DNA of 64,000 nt from Dolichospermum sp. FACHB-1091 (GCF_014697585.1 NZ_JACJSB010000004.1:124001-188000); one strand, 5' to 3'. Counted from the stretch's first letter, positions 1-8,696 are shown. Notes: generated by a model from the sequence alone, not told the origin. Made by a program: numbers and translations.

Positions 1-2
1 AT

Positions 3-422
3 TCAGAAATAGCCAATAAATATCATTGTAGTTCAGGACATCTCAGATATGTAGCCTCAGAATTATGGCAAGTTATTTCTGATCAATTAGGAGAAAATAT
101 TAAAAAATCTAATTTTATTGCTACTGTAAAAAGACTAAAAATAGACAATATTAAGAATCATGAAAATCATTCACTTGAAGAATTTAGACATCAAATGTAT
201 TATGAAAGTGATGATGCAATTCTCAAAGATTCTGCTATATCAATTGATCAAATCACACCCCTAGAATTTAAACATATTACCATAAATCAACTGAAAGAGT
301 TAATTAAGCAAACTGTAATAGAAACTATAGCAGAAATGTTCAGAGATTTGGAAAATAATGCAAATATGAATCAGGAACTACAACAAAAATTATTATTAAT
401 CAAAAATCAGCAACAAGGCTAA
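3..422 (+). CDS. 3' end of a hypothetical protein (cut by window start)
   Basis: The reading frame is open from the first bases of the window, well before the first internal ATG at 195, so this is the C-terminal part of a longer protein whose start lies outside. About 139 residues are visible. The sequence is rich in Lys, Asn, Ile and Glu. A middle segment (ELWQVISDQLG) resembles a small helical domain, and the last 40 residues (LKELIKQTVIETIAEMF) should form amphipathic helices that could be a coiled coil. I do not recognise a family. It is followed by a stop and an intergenic hairpin repeat. Confidence 0.6.
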   Translation, partial: SEIANKYHCSSGHLRYVASELWQVISDQLGENIKKSNFIATVKRLKIDNIKNHENHSLEEFRHQMYYESDDAILKDSAISIDQITPLEFKHITINQLKELIKQTVIETIAEMFRDLENNANMNQELQQKLLLIKNQQQG

Positions 423-562
423 ATTCAGAGCATCGACTTCTTTTAACACCTTCCTCCTCACCAATAAATGATCATAGAATTCGGGGATACTAAACAGTAT
501 TTCCATCCTGTACATCCTGATTCAGACAAAAATTGAGTATAAATAAATAATATAAATAATTA

Positions 563-590
563 GTTGGGTTGCGCTATCGCTTAACCCAAC
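563..590. repeat. GTTGGGTT-type hairpin repeat
   Basis: Inverted repeat GTTGGGTT ... AACCCAAC with a 12-base loop. It belongs to a dispersed family of GTAGGTTGGGTT hairpins found in many intergenic gaps of this window (4.8, 6.1, 21.0, 47.6, 52.9 and 53.8 kb). It sits between convergent gene ends and could also act as a transcription barrier. Confidence 0.6.
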
Positions 591-637
591 CTACACATTT
601 TATGTTTATAATTCCAAAATTTAATCAACTATTTTCA

Positions 638-1249
638 TTATTTTTTCTGAAAAACAGTTAATAATACAAACCCTAATAAGTCATAATGACCTACACAAGT
701 TAAACCGGCATTATTCCCCATTTCTTCTCTTTGTTTTTGGCTATAAAATCTAACTGCTGTATGAGAATGGGGTGTAATTTGACATGATGATGAGTTGTTA
801 AAAGTAATGTCCACTAAATAAAATTTACCACCGGGAGAAAGTACCCTTGCTACTTCTTTTAAAACCTGGTCTGGTTGGGGATAATGCAAGAAGCTGATAG
901 TATTAAAAACCGCGTTAAATTGTCCCTCTACAAAGGGGAGATTTTCGGCATTACCTTCAAGGTAAATTAAGCGGGGACGGTGGCGGTTATTTTGCCTCGC
1001 TACCCGCAACATTTGCGGAGATAAATCTAAACCTGTGCCTGTAATTTCTGGAAACTGATTTGCTAATCTATTTAATAATCTACCTGTTCCACAACCTAAA
1101 TCAAGTACATTGGCATTTGCTGATAATTCAACTTGGGAAAGTAATCTTTTATGAATTGCTTGATAAATAAAGGAAGGAAATGTCCAATCATAACTATTTG
1201 CCCAACGATCAAATAGTTCTTTTTTGTTATTAATCATGTTGTTAATCAT
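638..1249 (-). CDS. Class I SAM-dependent methyltransferase
   Basis: A 203-residue protein with the Rossmann-fold methyltransferase core. Motif I is VLDLGCGTG at residues 48-56, an acidic residue follows in GLDLS, and the later motif is NTISFLHYP. The N-terminal KKELFDRWANSYDW segment and overall layout resemble the UbiE/COQ5-like Methyltransf_11 group. The substrate cannot be told from sequence. Two in-frame ATGs are close together (residues 1 and 5), so the start may be four codons later. It is transcribed on the minus strand downstream of the luciferase-like operon but separated from it by a hairpin repeat, so it is probably its own unit. Confidence 0.85.
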   Translation of the reverse strand: MINNMINNKKELFDRWANSYDWTFPSFIYQAIHKRLLSQVELSANANVLDLGCGTGRLLNRLANQFPEITGTGLDLSPQMLRVARQNNRHRPRLIYLEGNAENLPFVEGQFNAVFNTISFLHYPQPDQVLKEVARVLSPGGKFYLVDITFNNSSSCQITPHSHTAVRFYSQKQREEMGNNAGLTCVGHYDLLGFVLLTVFQKK

Positions 1250-1294
1250 GGCTGGTATATTGTATTTATTTTATTATAACAAGATAGAAGATAA

Positions 1295-1322
1295 ATCCCC
1301 GACTTCTTGAAAAGTCGGGGAT
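1295..1322. terminator. CCCCGACTT hairpin, likely terminator
   Basis: Perfect 11-bp stem (ATCCCCGACTT / AAGTCGGGGAT) with a short loop, placed just 3' of the minus-strand gene ending at 1358. Three sister copies (3151, 11710, 14757) also sit at gene 3' ends. No strong U-tract follows, so it may be a 3'-stabilising or dispersed element rather than a strict intrinsic terminator. Confidence 0.5.
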
Positions 1323-1357
1323 CTGGTGATTTTAGTGATTAAAATATAATTTAGGAC

Positions 1358-1729
1358 TTACAACCAATCTCGATAAGCTGAAATTTCATTGACTCCAATT
1401 TCAAAGGGTGATCCTTTACCAAAAGGAGGATAAACGCGAATTTTGGCATCTTTAGTGAATCTTTCCAGCCTATTTCCTAATTGGGGAATATTACTAACTA
1501 TATGCCAATAGGCAACCAGATCAGGACAGTCTACAATTAACATCAAAGTCGTCTTATTTGTGGTCATGTACCACTGACAATTAGATAGTAATACTTGGGT
1601 AATGCGATCGCACGCATAAAAGAAGCATTTACCAATAGACTGTTCCAACTCTAAATGTAGCATTCCATCCTCTTTTGTTACCTTAGTCGGAGGTAAATCA
1701 TCGGGAGGAAGTAGGGAAAGTTTAGACAT
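1358..1729 (-). CDS. Conserved hypothetical protein, partner of luciferase-like monooxygenase
   Basis: A 123-residue soluble protein of no family I recognise. Visible features are a proline-rich start, an alternating beta-strand pattern in the middle (LMLIVDCPDLVAYWHIV) and a C-terminal FGKGSPFEIG segment. There is no signal peptide or membrane segment. Its ATG overlaps the 3' end of the upstream flavin monooxygenase gene by 8 bp, which implies translational coupling and a shared role. It may be a small accessory subunit, but this is inference from position only. Confidence 0.7.
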   Translation of the reverse strand: MSKLSLLPPDDLPPTKVTKEDGMLHLELEQSIGKCFFYACDRITQVLLSNCQWYMTTNKTTLMLIVDCPDLVAYWHIVSNIPQLGNRLERFTKDAKIRVYPPFGKGSPFEIGVNEISAYRDWL

Positions 1730-2720
1730 AATTCCGCACCTCTTGATTGTAGCGTTGTAAACTTTCTCGATTTTTTTGTAATGAAAAAGATGAAGGTTTT
1801 AACGCTAGTGTGCTGAGATCTAATTCGTCCTGAAATTTCTTGATTTTGTCACGACAACCGTTGACATCACCGATAATTGAATTTTCCAGCAAATAGTCCT
1901 CATCAAAACAAATATTTGTCCGATCAAATGCTGGTTGTTGAGGACTTTTTTCCATTACTTGAGTTGAGTTAGCCGTCATTTCTTTGCTAAAATGACGAAT
2001 AAAAGGTAATGCTTCATTTACCGCTTGATCATGAGTTTTACCCACAAAAAAGAACCGCGCTAACAGGAACTTTTCTGCACCACTTTGATTAAATTCCCGA
2101 TATTTATTAACCGTCTTCTTTAGTCTTGCTAAAGAAAACGGCGGACCCCCCATTAAACCAAAGGAATTTTCAGCAGCAAATTTAACTGCATCATCATCAC
2201 CACTAGCAACATATATAGGAATTGGTTTTTGCAGTGGTTGGGGTTGTATCGTCAGATTTTCGCATTGATAATATTCGCCATTAAATGATACGTTAGTTTC
2301 ATATAATAGCTTTTGAATCAATGCCACTGATTCTAACATTCTGGTGCGAGATTCCTGCATTTTCACACCAAAATGTTTATTTTGCTGGGGAAAAGGTCCA
2401 CCTTTAGCTACTCCAAAAGCCAACCTACCACTACAAAGATTATCCAAGGTAGCAATATCTTCAGCAACGCGAATTGGTTGGTGAAATGGCAATAATACAG
2501 CCGCAGTTCCTAGACGAATTTGCGAAGTCACACCTGCCAAATGTGCCAACAATAGCAGAATTGAAGGACTGAGATTGAACTCATTAAAATGATGTTCTGT
2601 TACCCAGGCTTCTTCAAAACCTAAACTTTCAGCCTCCTTCACCAATAAAACTTGTTCAAAGATAGTGCGTCTAGCATCATGGTGATGATTTTCGTAATTG
2701 CAGAAAAGTCCTGTTTTCAT
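1722..2720 (-). CDS. LLM-class (bacterial luciferase-like) flavin-dependent monooxygenase
   Basis: A 332-residue TIM-barrel flavin oxidoreductase. Family landmarks are the N-terminal FCNYENHHHDARRT strand, GFEEAWVTEHHF (~34-45), the IRLGTAAVLLPFHQP core strand-loop (~68-82), GRLAFGVAKGG and the PIPIYVASG strand. The length is typical of the luciferase superfamily, which uses reduced FMN or F420 for oxygenation or reduction. The substrate is unknown. It heads a small minus-strand operon: a 111-residue protein lies 18 bp upstream and a 123-residue protein overlaps its end by 8 bp. This arrangement suggests a dedicated oxidation step with two small partners. Confidence 0.85.
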   Translation of the reverse strand: MKTGLFCNYENHHHDARRTIFEQVLLVKEAESLGFEEAWVTEHHFNEFNLSPSILLLLAHLAGVTSQIRLGTAAVLLPFHQPIRVAEDIATLDNLCSGRLAFGVAKGGPFPQQNKHFGVKMQESRTRMLESVALIQKLLYETNVSFNGEYYQCENLTIQPQPLQKPIPIYVASGDDDAVKFAAENSFGLMGGPPFSLARLKKTVNKYREFNQSGAEKFLLARFFFVGKTHDQAVNEALPFIRHFSKEMTANSTQVMEKSPQQPAFDRTNICFDEDYLLENSIIGDVNGCRDKIKKFQDELDLSTLALKPSSFSLQKNRESLQRYNQEVRNYV

Positions 2721-2738
2721 TGTTAACCAAATATTAGA

Positions 2739-3074
2739 TTAGGCTGCCACTAATTGCAACTCCAACCATAATCGAGGTTCAGACTGTTTTAACTTCGACA
2801 TAGGATCACGTAGCAATCGTTTAGCATTGAGACAAACTACTTGAATTAGCCCCATATTTTCAGCTAATTCTCTGAGGATTTGTTTTTGGGCTTGAATATA
2901 GGGCATTATGTCTTCTCGACAATAAATTCCTATATATTGAAACCGTTTTGCAGGTCGTCCCCAAAAGCAAGTGATAACTTTCACGTGGCAGCCTTCTAAA
3001 AGTTCTCCCACGGACGGATAATAGTCATCTACCACTCTGAGAAATTCTTGGGCTAGGATGTCTTCAGTAATCAT
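2739..3074 (-). CDS. Hypothetical protein upstream of the luciferase-like gene
   Basis: A 111-residue protein with no recognised domain. It contains a predicted helix (DILAQEFLRVVDDYY), a strand pair around VKVITCFWGRPAKRFQYIGIYC and a helical segment AQKQILRELAENMG. Three cysteines are present but not in a metal motif. It is the first gene of the group that continues into the flavin monooxygenase 18 bp downstream, so the two are likely co-transcribed. Confidence 0.65.
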   Translation of the reverse strand: MITEDILAQEFLRVVDDYYPSVGELLEGCHVKVITCFWGRPAKRFQYIGIYCREDIMPYIQAQKQILRELAENMGLIQVVCLNAKRLLRDPMSKLKQSEPRLWLELQLVAA

Positions 3075-3150
3075 TTGACTGATTCTTCTGTAGCGTCCAT
3101 AACTCTATTTATTATAACATATAATTGTCATTTAAGCATAACAAAAATAA

Positions 3151-3183
3151 AGATCCCAGACTTTTTGAATAAGTCGAGGATCT
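3151..3183. terminator. CCCCGACTT-family hairpin at gene 3' end
   Basis: Imperfect copy of the hairpin at 1295: AGATCCCAGACTT ... AAGTCGAGGATCT around a TTTGAAT loop. It lies 15 bp beyond the stop of the 103-residue minus-strand gene, consistent with a termination or transcript-end role. Confidence 0.45.
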
Positions 3184-3198
3184 CAAGATTTCCAATTT

Positions 3199-3510
3199 TT
3201 ATCGAGAATTACGTTCTGCTACTAAAACATCGGCAATAATATCTGGTAGATTTGTTAAATCTGTATATCCTTCTGCACCAGCAATTGGGGAGATAAAAGT
3301 ATAATTAGGGTCACAAACTCCTGTGTCATAAACCTGCATAAACCATCTATCAGGTAATCCCTCTACACCCAATTCTACAATATACCAACTCTCACCCATT
3401 AAGCGAGAATTAAATACTGTAAACCAATCTCTAAAATCATCAGCAATATTCCAATCTGCTAAGAGAAATTCTAATGATATTTTTCCAGCATCAGTTGCAG
3501 TCAATAACAT
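3199..3510 (-). CDS. Hypothetical protein coupled to CHAT-type N-terminal module
   Basis: A 103-residue soluble acidic protein, rich in aromatic residues (WFTVFNSRL, ESWYIVELGVEG, RWFMQVYD). It is probably a small alpha/beta fold. I do not recognise it. Its ATG lies two bases after the stop of the upstream 87-residue gene, so the two are almost certainly translated together. Confidence 0.65.
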   Translation of the reverse strand: MLLTATDAGKISLEFLLADWNIADDFRDWFTVFNSRLMGESWYIVELGVEGLPDRWFMQVYDTGVCDPNYTFISPIAGAEGYTDLTNLPDIIADVLVAERNSR

Positions 3511-3512
3511 GA

Positions 3513-3776
3513 TTACTCCTGAGTGACAACTTGATCAGAAACTTCAGGATATAAACCTAATTCTTTGGCTAATTGTTTAGCAACAAAAAATAGAAATTGC
3601 GCCCCATCTTGATTACCTTGATGAGCAAACATTGTGGCTACTTGTAACATTGATTGCACTAAACCAGAGTCAATTAATTCTGGTTTTGCTTCTAAAACTT
3701 CTGGTTCTTGACCATTAGGACATTGCAGAAGTTCATCAATTAAATTAAAATACTGGGTTTGGCGTTCGTCTGTCAT
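3513..3776 (-). CDS. Standalone CHAT-protein N-terminal module
   Basis: An 87-residue protein whose whole length matches, from memory, the conserved N-terminal segment of cyanobacterial CHAT-peptidase/TPR proteins. The pattern is Y-NLIDELLQCPNG-E-EVLEAKPELIDSGLVQ followed by a helix with HQGNQDGAQFL. In those proteins the module precedes TPR repeats and a caspase-like CHAT domain. Here it stands alone, with no TPR or peptidase. It may act as an adaptor or as a competitor of the full-length proteins, but that is inference. It is the first of a tightly spaced pair with the 103-residue gene. Confidence 0.6.
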   Translation of the reverse strand: MTDERQTQYFNLIDELLQCPNGQEPEVLEAKPELIDSGLVQSMLQVATMFAHQGNQDGAQFLFFVAKQLAKELGLYPEVSDQVVTQE

Positions 3777-3813
3777 GATAATTTAGTTTATTGTGAATGA
3801 TTAAGTTGAAAAA

Positions 3814-4242
3814 TTACTGTTCGATGCTTTGTTCCCACATTCTTTCTAACATAGCAATGTGTTCTTTTAATACAGCAGCACGATAGACAAGATATCTGTC
3901 ATAAGCGATAATTACTACACCAATAAAAATGGGTGTTACTAAAAATAACCATTGCAAAATTGTCGCTAATTTATATTTTTTTGCAGTAATTTTTAGTTGA
4001 TGCAGAAAATTGTGATCAGATGGTTGGGATTTGACTAAAGATAACTGAGTATTGATAATTTTTGTTTGGGGAACTAATGCTGAAGATGCTATATTTATTT
4101 TCTGCAATTCACAGGATAAATTCTGTGTTTTAACGAACTCTTTATGTTGTCCCCAAACTATAGCAAATACTATGATCCCTGGAGAAATTAATGCTAAAGT
4201 TACTAAACTTACAGTCAGCAGATTTAAAAATTTCACTTTCAT
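3814..4242 (-). CDS. Small two-span membrane protein
   Basis: A 142-residue protein with a hydrophobic N-terminal segment (~8-29, LLTVSLVTLALISPGIIVF) and a second one (~95-112, LQWLFLVTPIFIGVVIIA), joined by a ~65-residue polar loop. The C-terminal tail is charged and probably helical. The likely topology is two transmembrane helices with the loop outside. I recognise no family. It is read in the same direction as the 3776-3199 pair, 37 bp upstream, so a three-gene transcript is possible. An AGGGAG ribosome site precedes the ATG. Confidence 0.65.
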   Translation of the reverse strand: MKVKFLNLLTVSLVTLALISPGIIVFAIVWGQHKEFVKTQNLSCELQKINIASSALVPQTKIINTQLSLVKSQPSDHNFLHQLKITAKKYKLATILQWLFLVTPIFIGVVIIAYDRYLVYRAAVLKEHIAMLERMWEQSIEQ

Positions 4243-5164
4243 GTTTATTCTCCCTTACCAGGACTTAATTACCTAGAAAGAAAATTTTTATGAGTATGTT
4301 GATTTTTTGCACCTTTTTTATTCAAAATATGCTGATGACAAATACAGGAGTTAAGAAGTCCCCCCTGATTCGTCAGACTTTCATCTGAGGAACTTCGGGG
4401 GGTAGAGGGGAATCTCTGCGTAAATCCTATATCGTTTATATCAGTTCCCTTTTTAGTGCCAATTTTCAGCGACTCAAGTTAATATTATTAAGATAATTAC
4501 GACATTACTCAAATTCTGTGATCCTGATTTGGTAAGCATTTAAAAGAAATTAAAATATTTTTTGGGGTTGGGGTGCTAGTATTTATTGAGTGGGGGACTA
4601 GCATTTTTGAAAAAGGGGACGGGGTATTTTGTACTCAAACTCAACCCAAGACAGACTATGAGTTTTAGATATTTTGCTAAGAAAATTTCCAAGTACAAAC
4701 TGTACTCAAATTACATCATTCCATGACAAAGATAAGCCTAAGATATCTTAAATAACTCAGAAACAACATTAAGATATTCTTAGGAAGGTAAAACAGTATT
4801 ATTTTCAATAATCAATATCTTCACCATTTTTGTAGGTTGGGTTAAGCGACAGCAACCCAAGGCTCATGAATCAATACCTTCACCATTTTTGTAGGTTGGG
4901 TTAAGCGACAACAACCCAAGGCTCATGAATCAATATCTTCACCATTTTTGTAGGTTGGGTTAAGCGACAGCGCAACCCAACGCTCATGTTGGGTTTCATG
5001 CTTCAACCCAACCTACGAATCTAATAGTTTTTAATTACTAATATTTTTGGTGAAATAGATATAAATTATGCTAGAATAAGCGTGGTTAATACCAATACTC
5101 AATGAGATAAATACTTGATCAAAATAGTTTAATATATAAACTTTAGGAGTTTAGGAGTTAAAAA
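4243..5164. other. Long intergenic region with hairpins and a tandem repeat
   Basis: No convincing coding frame in ~920 bp. It holds G/C-run inverted segments near 4355-4400 (CCCCCC ... GGGGGG), a G-rich stretch around 4560-4625 and the tandem repeat described separately. The right end (5140-5164) provides the cysK leader with a good AGGAG ribosome site. Confidence 0.6.
4812..5020. repeat. Three 59-bp tandem repeats containing GTAGGTTGGGTT
   Basis: Units begin at 4812, 4871 and 4930 (59-bp period), each reading TCAATA-C/T-CTTCACCATTTT followed by GTAGGTTGGGTTAAGCGACA and CAACCCAA. The third unit ends in an inverted GTTGGGTTTCATGCTTCAACC-type hairpin (to 5020). Unit-to-unit differences are only a few bases, so the expansion is recent. 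Confidence 0.85.
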
Positions 5165-6106
5165 ATGCGAATTGCTAAAGATGTAACAGAACTAATTGGA
5201 AAAACTCCATTAATTCAGTTAAATAAAATTCCCCAAGCTGAAGGAGTGAAGGCCAGGATAGTTGTCAAATTAGAAAGTATGAATCCTGCGGCCTCTGTCA
5301 AAGACAGAATTGGCGTAAGTATGATTCTTTCCGCTGAAGCTGAAGGTTTAATTTCGCCAGGAAAAACGGTTTTAGTTGAACCAACTTCCGGTAATACAGG
5401 TATTGCGTTAGCTATGGTAGCAGCCGCGCGAGGCTACAAATTGATTTTAACCATGCCTGAAACCATGAGTCAAGAAAGACGCGCCATGCTGCGGGCTTAT
5501 GGTGCGAGTTTGGAGTTAACACCCGGTACTCAAGGAATGCGAGGAGCAATTAATAAAGCAGAGGAAATTGTGGCGAATACTCCCCATGCTTTTATGTTAC
5601 AGCAATTTGCTAACCCTGCCAATCCGAAAATCCACAGAGAAACCACCGCTGAGGAAATTTGGGCGGATACGGACGGAGAAGTTGATATTTTAATTGCTGG
5701 GGTAGGAACAGGTGGTACAATTACTGGTATTGCAGAAGTGATTAAACAACGCAAACCCAGTTTTCAAGCTATTGCGGTAGAACCTAGCAACAGTCCCATT
5801 TTATCAGGCGGTAAACCGGGTCCTCATAAAATTCAAGGTATTGGTGCGGGCTTTGTTCCTGATGTTTTGCGTCAAGACTTAATTGATGAGATAGTCCAAG
5901 TTGATGATATAGATGCAATAGCGTATGGGCGTAGATTGGCCAGAGAAGAGGGTTTATTGTCGGGAATATCTTCTGGTGCGGCTTTATGTGCGGCTATTGT
6001 TGTCGGTAAACGCCCAGAGAATGCGGGTAAATTAATTGTGGTGATTCAACCTTCCTTTGGTGAACGCTATTTAAGTACCGCTATGTTTCAAGATTTGATG
6101 AGTTAA
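5165..6106 (+). CDS. cysK: Cysteine synthase (O-acetylserine sulfhydrylase)
   Basis: A 313-residue PLP-dependent enzyme that makes cysteine from O-acetylserine and sulfide. The Schiff-base lysine is K46 in PAASVKDR. The substrate loop TSGNTG is at residues 74-79 and the PLP phosphate loop is [10 protein letters not shown] (~178-187). The C-terminal SGISSGAA motif is also present. Length is normal for CysK. An AGGAG site lies 8 bp before the ATG. It stands alone after a long repeat-bearing leader and converges with the nitrogenase-associated gene. A link to Fe-S cluster demand in the neighbouring island is possible but unproven. Confidence 0.95.
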   Translation: MRIAKDVTELIGKTPLIQLNKIPQAEGVKARIVVKLESMNPAASVKDRIGVSMILSAEAEGLISPGKTVLVEPTSGNTGIALAMVAAARGYKLILTMPETMSQERRAMLRAYGASLELTPGTQGMRGAINKAEEIVANTPHAFMLQQFANPANPKIHRETTAEEIWADTDGEVDILIAGVGTGGTITGIAEVIKQRKPSFQAIAVEPSNSPILSGGKPGPHKIQGIGAGFVPDVLRQDLIDEIVQVDDIDAIAYGRRLAREEGLLSGISSGAALCAAIVVGKRPENAGKLIVVIQPSFGERYLSTAMFQDLMS

Positions 6107-6137
6107 TTAATTCAACCAAATTCTGAATATTTTGTAA

Positions 6138-6257
6138 GTTGGGTTAACTCTTTTGTTACCCAACAAAATCTTTTTTAATAACGCACCAATATTTATTAAT
6201 ATATAGACTTAAAAAATAAACTGTTCACGGGTGCGTTACGCTGACGCTAACACACCC
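6138..6257. terminator. Two hairpins between convergent genes
   Basis: Hairpin 1 (6138-6164): GTTGGGTTAAC ... GTTACCCAAC. Hairpin 2 (6229-6257): GGGTGCGTTA ... TAACACACCC. They occupy the gap between cysK and the convergent minus-strand gene and probably serve as a bidirectional terminator, although both also resemble dispersed repeats. Confidence 0.5.
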
Positions 6258-6271
6258 TACTAAATTGTTAG

Positions 6272-6748
6272 TTATTGTTTGTGATTTTTACAACCACCTT
6301 GACCATGATGGTGGTCGTGATTATCTTTATTAGCACAGCCTTGGAGGTCTTGCTGCATCAGTTTTTCGCTCATTTGTTGCAAAGATTCATCCACAGGTTT
6401 TAAGCCTATCCATGTGTCAATTTTTTCCACATCAAAACCGATTTCTCTTCTGTCTCCTACTTGTATCAAAGGACGACGAATTAATAAAGGATCTCTCAGC
6501 ATCATGATTAAAGCATTTTCAGCGGTGATATTTTCAGGATTCACCTCTCCTGATTTTACCCTGGGTGCGGCTTTATTAAACCATTCTATTACCGGGCGAT
6601 CGCCAAAAAATGACCGTAATTTTTCCACTGTCCAAGGTTCTGTTAATAAACTATATGCTACCACTTCATGACCTGCGGCTGTGAGTAATACTTTTTGTCT
6701 GGTATTGTTTTTACAGCCTGGTTTTTCATAGAAAATTACTCTGGCCAT
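6272..6748 (-). CDS. Nitrogenase-associated ArsC/Spx-family protein
   Basis: A 158-residue protein with the ArsC/Spx thioredoxin-like fold. It starts ARVIFYEKPGCKNNTRQK (single Cys12 at the redox position) and has the RRPLIQVGDRREIGFD segment typical of the nitrogenase-associated subfamily. The last ~25 residues (GCANKDNHDHHHGQGGC) are His/Cys-rich and probably bind metal. Known members sit in nif gene neighbourhoods, but their biochemical role is unsettled. It is the last gene of the minus-strand run that begins with coxB, 150 bp after the cupin gene. An AGGAGAAATAGC ribosome site precedes the ATG. Confidence 0.85.
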   Translation of the reverse strand: MARVIFYEKPGCKNNTRQKVLLTAAGHEVVAYSLLTEPWTVEKLRSFFGDRPVIEWFNKAAPRVKSGEVNPENITAENALIMMLRDPLLIRRPLIQVGDRREIGFDVEKIDTWIGLKPVDESLQQMSEKLMQQDLQGCANKDNHDHHHGQGGCKNHKQ

Positions 6749-6898
6749 TGCTATTTCTCCTATTGATTTCTGGATGTAAATTAAACGCAGATAAACGCAG
6801 ATAAACGCAGATTCAAGATGATTTTTTTTGATTGATAGCTAACACCTATATCCCGAAATTATAACATTTTTTATTTTTGCCATTAGCTTGAAAATTCT

Positions 6899-7510
6899 TT
6901 AAAAATTTTTAGCAATGTGGTTAATTATATCAAATTCAAATCTCTGTTTTGGGTTGGTTTCTCCATAAATATTAAATGTTACTGTTGGTTCTTCACCCAT
7001 TGCTTGAACATGATGTATTGTCTCAGATGTAAAGCTGATAATGTCACCTGGAAATAAGTTTATTTCTCCTGTTTTTTCAATTTGATCAGGGAAGTCAGGA
7101 TTTTCAGTACGTCGCCAAAATGTGTTTTTTTCCTGACCTTTTAATATTGCGATTACTCCCCATGTGCCATGATTATGAATAGTGGAAGTTGTTCCTGGTG
7201 CAAATGTTACTGTTTGTACTGTTAAGGGAAATCCTAATTCATCATATAATAATAAAACAGAAATTCCCGTTTTGGCATCAGGTTTTAAAAACTGACTTTG
7301 TACCCAATAGGAATTAACAATTAATCGTCTTACTAGGGTTCTTATGGCTGGAAGTTGGGTTGATTCTTCTTCAACATGATTGAGTACATCTTCCACTTCG
7401 GTTAAAAAGCGATATAGACGATAATTATCCTGCAATAAATCCCATGATCTTGCTGATTTACAAATTTGATATTCTCCATTTGCTGCAACAAACCAATCTT
7501 TACCTTGCAT
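6899..7510 (-). CDS. Cysteine dioxygenase-like cupin protein
   Basis: A 203-residue cupin. The first metal-binding motif is TIHNHGTWGVIAILKG (His-x-His and downstream), the second is GDIISFTSETIHHVQ, and the spacing matches the cysteine dioxygenase family. The classic enzyme oxidises cysteine to cysteine sulfinate with a mononuclear Fe(II). The substrate of cyanobacterial paralogues is uncertain. It is 13 bp downstream of the helical-repeat gene and upstream of the nitrogenase-associated gene. An oxygen-consuming or sulfur-related role in the heterocyst is inference from context. Confidence 0.75.
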   Translation of the reverse strand: MQGKDWFVAANGEYQICKSARSWDLLQDNYRLYRFLTEVEDVLNHVEEESTQLPAIRTLVRRLIVNSYWVQSQFLKPDAKTGISVLLLYDELGFPLTVQTVTFAPGTTSTIHNHGTWGVIAILKGQEKNTFWRRTENPDFPDQIEKTGEINLFPGDIISFTSETIHHVQAMGEEPTVTFNIYGETNPKQRFEFDIINHIAKNF

Positions 7511-7523
7511 AATTTATGAAAGT

Positions 7524-8009
7524 TTAATCATCTGTTTCCGGTGGACGAGTTAAAATATCGAGCAGAATACCAGCACCAAAATCATTTTTGTCATCAATAC
7601 CTTTAATTCTACTACTAATTTCCTTCGCTTCCTCTATTTTTCCTAGTTTAGCTAATACCAAACCAGAAGCAGCATAAGCATTCAAATACAATCTGATTTG
7701 GGGTTCTTCCTGACGTTTGATTAAGATAGGTTTAAGTTCTTCCCAATTATCAGATAGATTTTCTACTGCTTTGATTTTAGCGGTTATTTTCTCTGCTGTT
7801 GTCAGTGCTAAACCATAATTATTTTTGTAGTAAAAATATCTATAAGCTGCGACTAAAATATCTGTATTATCTGCTGTTTTAGCCAAAGCTTGCTGCATAT
7901 ATTTTGTAGATTCTTCTGTATTTTCCCAGGTGGCTGCGGCTAATATCAATAATTCTTTGATATCATCTGCAACATCAAACCATGAAAATCTATTGGTATC
8001 GGTTTCCAT
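7524..8009 (-). CDS. TPR-like helical repeat protein of the cox/nif-associated island
   Basis: A 161-residue, all-helical protein. Segments such as ESTKYMQQALAKTADNTDILVAA, NNYGLALTTAEK and AASGLVLAKLGKIEEAKE follow the TPR pattern of small and large residues, so it is probably a scaffold or adaptor. It lies 96 bp after coxC and 13 bp before the cupin gene, all in one direction. No signal peptide or membrane span. The specific role is unknown. Confidence 0.7.
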   Translation of the reverse strand: METDTNRFSWFDVADDIKELLILAAATWENTEESTKYMQQALAKTADNTDILVAAYRYFYYKNNYGLALTTAEKITAKIKAVENLSDNWEELKPILIKRQEEPQIRLYLNAYAASGLVLAKLGKIEEAKEISSRIKGIDDKNDFGAGILLDILTRPPETDD

Positions 8010-8105
8010 AATGGTTAATTTCTAGAAGTTTTTGCCGAAATTCTGATAATTCTTTTAGACAAGAATATGAGTAATTCGTAATTGGGAATTACTCACAATC
8101 CATTT

Positions 8106-8696
8106 TTACAAAATATTGAGAAGATAGACCAAAGTAAAGAGAATAATCCAAATAATATCAACAAAGTGCCAGTAAATTTCCGCCATTTCTATGCCAGTAT
8201 GTTTAGTAGCAGAATAATGACCACGACGGAAAGAACGCCATAGGACACCTAAAATTAATAACAGTCCTACAAAGACGTGCAAGCCATGAAAACCTGTCAT
8301 TAAATAAAAGCAATTCGAGAAAACATTGGTAGTGAATCCATAACCTAAATTCATGTATTCATAAACTTGACCTGCTAGGAATACAGCACCCATAATGGCG
8401 GTGATAAAATACCAAAACCGCATCCAACCTACACTATTTCTTTTAATTGCCATATCACCAAAATGAATGACAAAACTGCTAGAAACGAGGATGATAGTGT
8501 TAATGGCGGGGATAAATAATTCTACTTCTGTGCCTTCTGGTGGCCAAACTGCCGTCGTCCCTTTAAAAAACAAATAGGTGGCGAAAAATCCGCCAAACAT
8601 CAAAGATTCAGAAGCGAGAAATGTGATTAAACCCCACACTCGTAAATCTGGATGTTCTCCGTCGCTGTGATGTTCACTGGGTGTAATTGCAGTCAT
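8106..8696 (-). CDS. coxC: Cytochrome c oxidase subunit III
   Basis: A 196-residue integral membrane subunit with five or more hydrophobic helices and family motifs (WGLITFLASESLMFGGFFATY, GFHGLHVFVGL, YWHFVDIIWIILF). I chose the ATG at 8696 (MTAITPSEH) because AGGAAAATA sits just upstream. The in-frame ATG 22 codons earlier falls in a GCAAAGG-type intergenic repeat. It is the third gene of coxBAC. The order and the nearby fdxB-cnfR pair match the heterocyst-specific cox2 cluster of Anabaena 7120 (from memory). Confidence 0.92.
   Translation of the reverse strand: MTAITPSEHHSDGEHPDLRVWGLITFLASESLMFGGFFATYLFFKGTTAVWPPEGTEVELFIPAINTIILVSSSFVIHFGDMAIKRNSVGWMRFWYFITAIMGAVFLAGQVYEYMNLGYGFTTNVFSNCFYLMTGFHGLHVFVGLLLILGVLWRSFRRGHYSATKHTGIEMAEIYWHFVDIIWIILFTLVYLLNIL

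Noticed and set aside
4812-5020. 59-bp tandem repeats as a CRISPR or regulatory array
   Set aside because: Only three head-to-tail copies without spacers; they belong to the dispersed GTAGGTTGGGTT family.
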